DNA of 43,180 nt from an uncultured bacterium (GTDB lineage Bacteria; Planctomycetota; JAJSAM01; JAJVHW01): contig CALKVK010000002.1 in assembly GCA_937996235.1 (NCBI GenBank), forward strand, positions 1 to 43,180, read 5' to 3'. Below, piece by piece: positions 38,437 to 43,180 of the stretch. The position numbers and the translations under genes were made by a program. The stretch's first letter is position 1. Each line of letters begins with the position of its first letter. Below the pieces are notes generated by a model. It worked only from the letters and a program-made list of their open reading frames with translations. It was not told where the DNA came from and made no database searches.

Positions 38437-39483
38437 ATGCAGGCTGACGTGCTCAGAACGCTCGCGGTCCAGTCGCTTTACGTTCACGCCGTGCCTCGGC
38501 ACTTGACGGGATCCGATGACACGGACGAACTGGCCGAAGGACTCAGCGAGGCGGCAAGCACGCTCGACACCGAGCTGAGGAACTTCCTGACCGAGCGCAT
38601 CGCAGAGACGCTTGCCCGCGCCGCGAACGAGATCGAATCCGACCCGGACTCGGACTCGCCAACACCGGGTCTGCTGGTCGAGTTGCTCGCCGATCGCGCC
38701 GAGTGGCTCGCGACGTCGCAGTCGCTGGCTCGTCGATTGTACGAGTCGCAGGGAGGAGTGAACCCGCCGGGGCTCCTCCTCGTCTGCCGAGCGTGCGTGA
38801 GCGGCGCACCGGCTGTCGTGGTGCTGAAGCTCGAGAAGGAGCAGGGGGCTCGCGTCCGAACGAACCTCAACGACGATGGAAAGCGCGTCCTCAGTGTCGA
38901 GCACATTCGCGAACTGTTCCTTTCCACGAAGACCCGCGTGTTCAAGGCGGCGCTGTTCCGCCTGGGGTCGGAGGAGACCCTCACGGGCTTCGCATCCGAC
39001 ACGCAACTGGGCAAGAGAACGGACGTCGCACGGTTCTTCCTCCACCAGTTCCTAGGGTGTCGCCTGACGGAGGAGCCAGACGTCTCGACCGAGCGGTACT
39101 TCCGCGCTGCGGAGCGTTTCATCAACGACGAAGTGGAGAGCGGCGAACAGATGGCGCGCTACCTCGGTGCGCTTCACGCGGATCTCAACAGCCAGCGTGC
39201 CGACGTGGACCCGGAGGTCTTTGCGGCACAGAACCTCGACGGAGAGCACCGGGGTCCGTTCGTCGGCGCTATCGAGGCCGCTCTCGGGAGTGCTAGGCGG
39301 TTCCCGAAGGACACTTCTCGCATCAGCACGAAGATCCGGCGGTTGCGGATGCGTTTTGCGAACGACGTCGACATACTGGCTCCGGAACGGGCCATCGGCT
39401 CGGAGGTGCGGCTGGAGGAACTGGAGGACGGTCGCACTCGGGCGGAGATCATCGACCACTTGGAGAACGTCGATGGACGCTGA
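38437..39483 (+). CDS. NdpA/NA37-like nucleoid-associated protein
   Basis: 348 aa. The middle matches the nucleoid-associated NA37 family: NPPGLLLVCRACVSGAPAVVVLKLEKEQGARV, then VLSVEHIRELFLSTKTRVFKAALF. Family members bind nucleoid DNA in Proteobacteria, but copies in accessory regions have unknown roles. The C-terminal 100 residues end in a basic segment (SRISTKIRRLRMRF). ATG 38437 is preceded by GGAGGGG. The last codons overlap the start of the alarmone synthetase gene by 11 nt, so the two are translationally coupled. Confidence 0.7.
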   Translation: MQADVLRTLAVQSLYVHAVPRHLTGSDDTDELAEGLSEAASTLDTELRNFLTERIAETLARAANEIESDPDSDSPTPGLLVELLADRAEWLATSQSLARRLYESQGGVNPPGLLLVCRACVSGAPAVVVLKLEKEQGARVRTNLNDDGKRVLSVEHIRELFLSTKTRVFKAALFRLGSEETLTGFASDTQLGKRTDVARFFLHQFLGCRLTEEPDVSTERYFRAAERFINDEVESGEQMARYLGALHADLNSQRADVDPEVFAAQNLDGEHRGPFVGAIEAALGSARRFPKDTSRISTKIRRLRMRFANDVDILAPERAIGSEVRLEELEDGRTRAEIIDHLENVDGR

Positions 39484-40447
39484 ACTCGAAGCGTTGCGAG
39501 TTCGCTACGAGGCGGAGCGTCACCGGCTGGATCGCCTGCGCGACGCCGTCCACGAGATTCTGGATCATGCGCTTCGGTCGCATGGCGTGGTGGCTCACGT
39601 CGAAGCGCGGACGAAGGACACGTTGAGCCTGCTCAAGAAGGCATTCCGCAAGCGGTTCGCGGACCCGTGGCGCGAGATCGAAGACAAGGTGGGGGTCCGC
39701 GTCGTGGTGACGTACGCCTCCGACGTCCAGCGCGTCCGTCGCGTCGTCGGCGCGACGCTCCAGGTAGGTCGGTGGGAAGACAAGTCCATCGCGCTTCCCC
39801 CAAACGCGCTCGGCTACGTGGGGCTCCACGCCATCGCGTCGCTGAAGCCCGACGAAAGTACCGATCTCGCCGACGTCCTGGACATCGCCTGCGAAGTCCA
39901 AGTGCACACCAAAGCCCAGTCCCTTTGGGCTGCCATCTCGCATGAGCTGCTCTACAAGGCCGACATCGAGCTGGACCGCCAGCACGAGCGCAGCGTGTTT
40001 CGACTCGTCGCGCTGGCGGAGCTGATCGACAGCGAGGCGGCGCGCTGCAAGGAGGAACTGATGAAGGCCCCCGGATACGAGGTCGGCCGCGTTGTGAGCG
40101 ACCTAGAGCGACACTTCCGCCGCTTCACGGCCGCCCCGGTCGACCGTGAGCTGTCATCGCTGATCGTCAGAGCGCTGCTACCGTACTGTGAGAGCGCGAC
40201 GAACCCCGCACTCAGGGCGCGCCTCGATGCGTTCGTGGCCAAGCGAGAAGGCGCGCTCCGCAGGGTCTATGGGCAGTACCAAGGCGACTCACGACACCTC
40301 CTGATGAGCCAGCCGGAGAGTCTCCTCGTGTTCGAGGAGCTGGAGCGCGATCGGTTCGCATTCGCCGACGCGTGGGGGGCGCACTTCTCGACGGACCTCA
40401 TCGACGGACTGGCGAGCGCGTGGGGCAGTCCACTGCCCGTTGACTGA
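39473..40447 (+). CDS. RelA/SpoT-domain (alarmone) synthetase
   Basis: 324 aa. The synthetase domain (about 25-190) shows VEARTKDTLSLLKKAFRKR, DPWREIEDKVGVRVVVTY, LGYVGLHAIASL and the closing EVQVHTKAQSLWAAISHELLYK, all hallmarks of RelA/SpoT (p)ppGpp synthetase domains. No HD hydrolase or TGS regulatory domain is present. A C-terminal region of about 130 residues is helical and unassigned. Stand-alone synthetases in accessory DNA include toxic small alarmone synthetases and phage-sensing CapRel. The ATG lies inside the end of the NdpA-like gene. Confidence 0.85.
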   Translation: MDAELEALRVRYEAERHRLDRLRDAVHEILDHALRSHGVVAHVEARTKDTLSLLKKAFRKRFADPWREIEDKVGVRVVVTYASDVQRVRRVVGATLQVGRWEDKSIALPPNALGYVGLHAIASLKPDESTDLADVLDIACEVQVHTKAQSLWAAISHELLYKADIELDRQHERSVFRLVALAELIDSEAARCKEELMKAPGYEVGRVVSDLERHFRRFTAAPVDRELSSLIVRALLPYCESATNPALRARLDAFVAKREGALRRVYGQYQGDSRHLLMSQPESLLVFEELERDRFAFADAWGAHFSTDLIDGLASAWGSPLPVD

Positions 40448-40791
40448 CATTGCCACGCTCGTTGCCGGGACAGGAGGGGCCCGGCAGATCCTCAGTGTCG
40501 ACTCCGCCGCCACGGAGTTCATGGCGCTCCGCGAGGCATCCGCGCGCGCCGATGTGCCGTTCGGTTGTGCACGAGCCCGGAGCGGCTGCGGGCTACGGTG
40601 ATGGGGATGCAGTTGGGAGCCGCGGAACCGTGTCCGCCACATACTGCAGCACACGAGCCCGATCATCGCGTCCACCCCATCGCGCGCCGCTCCCTCGGCA
40701 TGGCTCGCAAGCCCCGCCATCGGCACGGAAGCCTGGTCGGTGTCCGATGTCTGTCGCGCGCGACGGGTGCTCGCCGTGCTAGCCTCGGCGA
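40448..40791. other. 344-bp region with no assigned gene
   Basis: A TACGGT box at about 40593 precedes a short frame starting ATGCAGTTGGGA, but its translation is not protein-like. TAGCCT (40780-40785) lies 6 nt before the GTG at 40792 and may be the -10 of the next gene, giving a leaderless message. Nothing else stands out. Confidence 0.4.
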
Positions 40792-41247
40792 GTGGCCAAT
40801 CGCGTTCCCTGCCGTCGATCGATCCTCCCGGACTGGATCACGGTTCCCAGCCGACGGTGCGACTATGGACCCACCGACATGCAGAGCATGCTATCGGCGA
40901 CGACCGTGCCGGTCTCGGAGCGCGTCTGGGGCTTCCTAGCCCATGCACATGACGGCCTCCAGATTCACCGTGCGCCCGAGTGGGAGCGCGTGCTCGCACT
41001 CGGCGTCCTCGGCGGTCAGGCGTCGCGATCGCCACTCAGCATCCACGTGCTGTTGGTCGGTCGCTTCAGACGGTCATATCGGCACCTGGTCCGCGCATCG
41101 TACGCGCTGACACATGCCTACGAGGTGACAGCGATCCTCCCAGACCTGCACCTGATGTCGCGTTCGTGGTTTGACGCCCTGGAATGCGAAGGCGGCGATC
41201 CGTGGGCCAGAGCCACATCGACGTCAGTGGAACTTCTCCGGGACTAG
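40792..41247 (+). CDS. Degenerate MNT-type nucleotidyltransferase
   Basis: 151 aa. The C-terminal half follows the minimal nucleotidyltransferase pattern: WERVLALGVLGGQASRSPLSIHVLLVGRF and then HLVRASYALTHAYEVTAIL, LMSRSWFDALE and ATSTSVELLRD. In active enzymes the first segment carries G-S and an Asp-x-Asp (SDxDxL). Here Val replaces the Ser, and Ser and His stand where the Asp residues should be, so it cannot catalyse in the usual way. The family pairs with HEPN toxins, and an HEPN gene follows. GTG 40792 has a -10-like box 6 nt upstream; ATG 40879 is an alternative start. Confidence 0.5.
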   Translation: MANRVPCRRSILPDWITVPSRRCDYGPTDMQSMLSATTVPVSERVWGFLAHAHDGLQIHRAPEWERVLALGVLGGQASRSPLSIHVLLVGRFRRSYRHLVRASYALTHAYEVTAILPDLHLMSRSWFDALECEGGDPWARATSTSVELLRD

Positions 41248-41658
41248 CGGATGCCATCTCCGAGCACGTACTGGCGCATATCGCGACGCTACTGGACAGC
41301 ATCCGGCACGACGGCAACGGACGTACACGAGGCGTCAGCATTCGCCGCCTACCATGCGTTCGAGTCCGCCGCAGCGGCACTCGTTCGCCATGTAGGGGGC
41401 ACCGTGCCGCAGAGTCACCGAGCGAAGTTAAACAAGTTCGTAGTGGAGTACCTCCGGATCACGCGCTCACCGGCCGCGCAGCAGGTCGCGGTGCTTGCCA
41501 ACGCGCTACGGAACCGAGCGCTCTACCCAACCACTGGACCCGCGGGCCGCTACCGCTCACCGGACGCGGAACTCTCATCGCGGGACGTTGCCGACTTCCG
41601 CCGTCGAGTAGACGGCATGGCGACGGCGGTCGGGCGGATACTGGGGCTACCCAAGTGA
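41202..41658 (+). pseudogene. HEPN-domain gene with a frameshift near 41319
   Basis: A frame starting at GTG 41202 gives ADAISEHVLAHIATLLDSIRHDGN up to 41318. Dropping one base at 41319 gives DVHEASAFAAYHAFESAAAALVRH and on to TAG-type stop 41656-41658. The joined product is a coherent HEPN helical domain with LRNRALYP, where Tyr takes the place of the motif His. The downstream frame can start alone at ATG 41251, but its first 20 residues look unrelated. The shift may be a sequencing error, a disabled gene or a programmed +1 event. The gene overlaps the nucleotidyltransferase gene by 46 nt, as in MNT-HEPN toxin-antitoxin pairs. Confidence 0.55.
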
Positions 41659-41790
41659 GCGAACGCGAGCCACCCGACCTCGTGCAGCCGATAGTCGGTG
41701 AGTCGCCGTGCCGGCTCGGCATGGAACCTGATCCGTTCGCTGTCGCAATACCGGTCCGAGTCCCCGCACTCCTGCACTCTTGCTGCGCGG

Positions 41791-42801
41791 ATGTTGATCT
41801 GCGTAGATGAATCCGGACGCTTCGCTCACCGGCCCTCCAAGTCGGTGGTCGACTGCGTAGGCGCGGTCGTCATCCCGGATTCCGTCGCGGAAGACTTGCT
41901 GGGCCGATTCTCGGAACTTGACCTCCGCCGCGACGGCGCCGACGAGGTCAAGGGCTCCGGCCTTCACGATAGCGAGATCGCGACTGTCGCGCGAATGGTC
42001 CACGAGTTCCCGGACGCGCTCGTATTCGTCGAGGGGCTGGACATGCAGCTCACGCGCCAGAGCGACGTCCGAATCCTCCGGCAGCAGCAGGGTGACGCCA
42101 TCGTCGCCAACGTGCCGGACTACGCCACAGACTTCGTCAAGGCGGACACAGCAAACAGCAGAAGAGAGGTGTTGGCGCTCTCAGACCCGCTCTTCCTGCA
42201 GTTCATGCTGATGACGTTCCTCGCAGAAGGGGTGCTGCGCTGGGCGACGGCCTACTACGCTCTCCACAGACCCGAGGAACTCTCGCGATTCGCGTGGCGC
42301 ATCGATCCAAAGCAGCCGAAGGCGCGCACTCGCTACGAGCGGCTCTGGACGTACCTGGTCCCCGCCTTACTGCAGGCGCGAACACTTAGAGAGCCGCTCG
42401 CTGAGATCATCGAGGGGGACTACTCGCGCATGCGGAGGTTCGACTCGAGCGTGGCGGAGTGCCCCGAGTACCTGCGGCCGCTCGCGCAGGATCTCCCATC
42501 GCCGTTTCGGGCGTTCGACGTCAAGGCGATCCTTGGCGAAGACCGCGAGTTCCCTGACTCGCGTACGTCGGCGGGCGTTCGACTCGCAGACGTGCTTGTG
42601 CATGGGCTCCGACGAGCGTTCAACGGCGACGTCACGGGTGACACAGCGCGCGCGCTTGCACGGGTTGTTGTCCGCAGGCCTGATCGGATAGCGGCGATCC
42701 GCCTGGTGGGACGCGATGCGCTGCCCGCCAGCGCCAAGGGGACGCCGACTTGGCTTCGCATGGTCAAGACCATCGATGCGATCGGGCGCGTGCCTCTGTA
42801 G
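41791..42801 (+). CDS. DUF3800-like protein
   Basis: 336 aa. It begins MLICVDESGRFAHRPSKSVVDCVGAVVIPDS, with the Asp-Glu-Ser-Gly start typical of DUF3800, an RNase H-like family found in defence islands and mobile elements. A late segment, GVRLADVLVHGLRRAFNG, matches the family's C-terminal LADL-type helix. No clear ribosome site precedes ATG 41791. The function of the family is unknown; nuclease activity is predicted from the fold. Confidence 0.7.
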   Translation: MLICVDESGRFAHRPSKSVVDCVGAVVIPDSVAEDLLGRFSELDLRRDGADEVKGSGLHDSEIATVARMVHEFPDALVFVEGLDMQLTRQSDVRILRQQQGDAIVANVPDYATDFVKADTANSRREVLALSDPLFLQFMLMTFLAEGVLRWATAYYALHRPEELSRFAWRIDPKQPKARTRYERLWTYLVPALLQARTLREPLAEIIEGDYSRMRRFDSSVAECPEYLRPLAQDLPSPFRAFDVKAILGEDREFPDSRTSAGVRLADVLVHGLRRAFNGDVTGDTARALARVVVRRPDRIAAIRLVGRDALPASAKGTPTWLRMVKTIDAIGRVPL

Positions 42802-43180
42802 TTCGATCGGCCCGCTGGCATGGGTCGCTGCAGGCGCACCCGCTGACGCCGCTTGCGAGGACGATGTGGCCGAGAGTCCTGCGGCCGCCGCCTTCGCCGA
42901 CGCCCGGCGTCCCGGTGGCACCCCGGACGGTCTCCAAGAAGCCAGCATCTGCGCGGATGCGTTGTACGTCCGTTGTGTCGAGCCTGCGCGGCACCTTGCC
43001 TCGACGCGTCCGCGGCCCGGAATCCGGCGACTCGGAGCGGTTTCCCAGGCTCGAATCCGCCCCGGAGTGGCCCCCGTCGCCGGACGTAGAGCACCTCCTA
43101 GAGCACCTCCACCGGAATCGGGCCCATTCGACGGGTCTCTGGGCGGCTCTCGCCATCGCCATAAGTCGCGTGCATACGCG
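42802..43180. other. End region without a recognised gene; 12-bp tandem repeat
   Basis: No gene is recognised. TAGAGCACCTCC is perfectly duplicated in tandem at 43087-43098 and 43099-43110. A plus-strand frame across the end reads PDVEHLLEHLHRNRAHSTGLWAALA and runs off the window; it could be part of a gene but lacks a start and known motifs. Confidence 0.35.

Noticed and set aside
40565..40939. 124-codon frame after the alarmone synthetase
   Set aside because: The translation is His/Arg/Pro-rich without protein-like patterns and overlaps the better frame starting at 40792.
42764..43162. Minus-strand 132-codon frame at the right end
   Set aside because: Arg/Gly/Ser-rich composition, no motif and no ribosome site; it is likely noise in GC-rich DNA.

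Overview
The window is uniformly GC-rich (about 70 % by eye), with strong GC-type codon bias, good Shine-Dalgarno sites and frequent GTG starts. The organism cannot be identified from it. A high-GC soil or sediment bacterium (Myxococcota/Deltaproteobacteria, Planctomycetota or a similar lineage) would fit. There are no ribosomal or core metabolic genes; the whole window is accessory DNA: a defence island next to an integrated mobile element.

Layout. 1-243: tail of an IS1380-type transposase. 441-2385: an unknown protein and a winged-helix/PD-(D/E)xK nuclease-like protein. 2489-11669 (minus): a type I restriction-modification operon in the order hsdM, hsdS, a 130-aa protein, hsdR, then a NACHT-type NTPase with pentapeptide-like repeats. 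11899-17505: a divergent 1868-aa DUF4011 / SF1 helicase / Vsr-like nuclease / DUF3320 protein (the architecture of the Hhe defence gene). 17541-22222: small unknown proteins, an ApeA-like HEPN protein and a nuclease-DUF2924 fusion, with two copies of an apparently structured small RNA at 18180 and 22133.

22375-38150 looks like a mobile element. It carries an RNase H-like protein with two zinc ribbons, DUF2924, a terminase large-subunit-like ATPase/nuclease, a possible small terminase subunit, a SIR2 protein beside a HEAT-like protein, a serine resolvase, and a repeat-rich control region. A tightly overlapping replication operon follows (HTH-zinc protein, DUF3987-like, Toprim primase, ParB-methyltransferase fusion, DUF7768, second HTH protein), ending in a tyrosine integrase. 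No capsid, portal or tail genes are visible, so it resembles a phage satellite or a stripped prophage carrying defence cargo.

38437-42801 is a second defence-like block: an NdpA/NA37-like protein overlapping a RelA/SpoT alarmone synthetase, a degenerate nucleotidyltransferase with a frameshifted HEPN partner, and a DUF3800 protein.

The most novel signal is the pair of 87- and 90-nt elements at 18180-18266 and 22133-22222. They share a conserved core, the same promoter-to-stem spacing and a three-way-junction fold. Stem sequences differ between the copies while pairing is kept, including G-U pairs that fit only plus-strand transcription.
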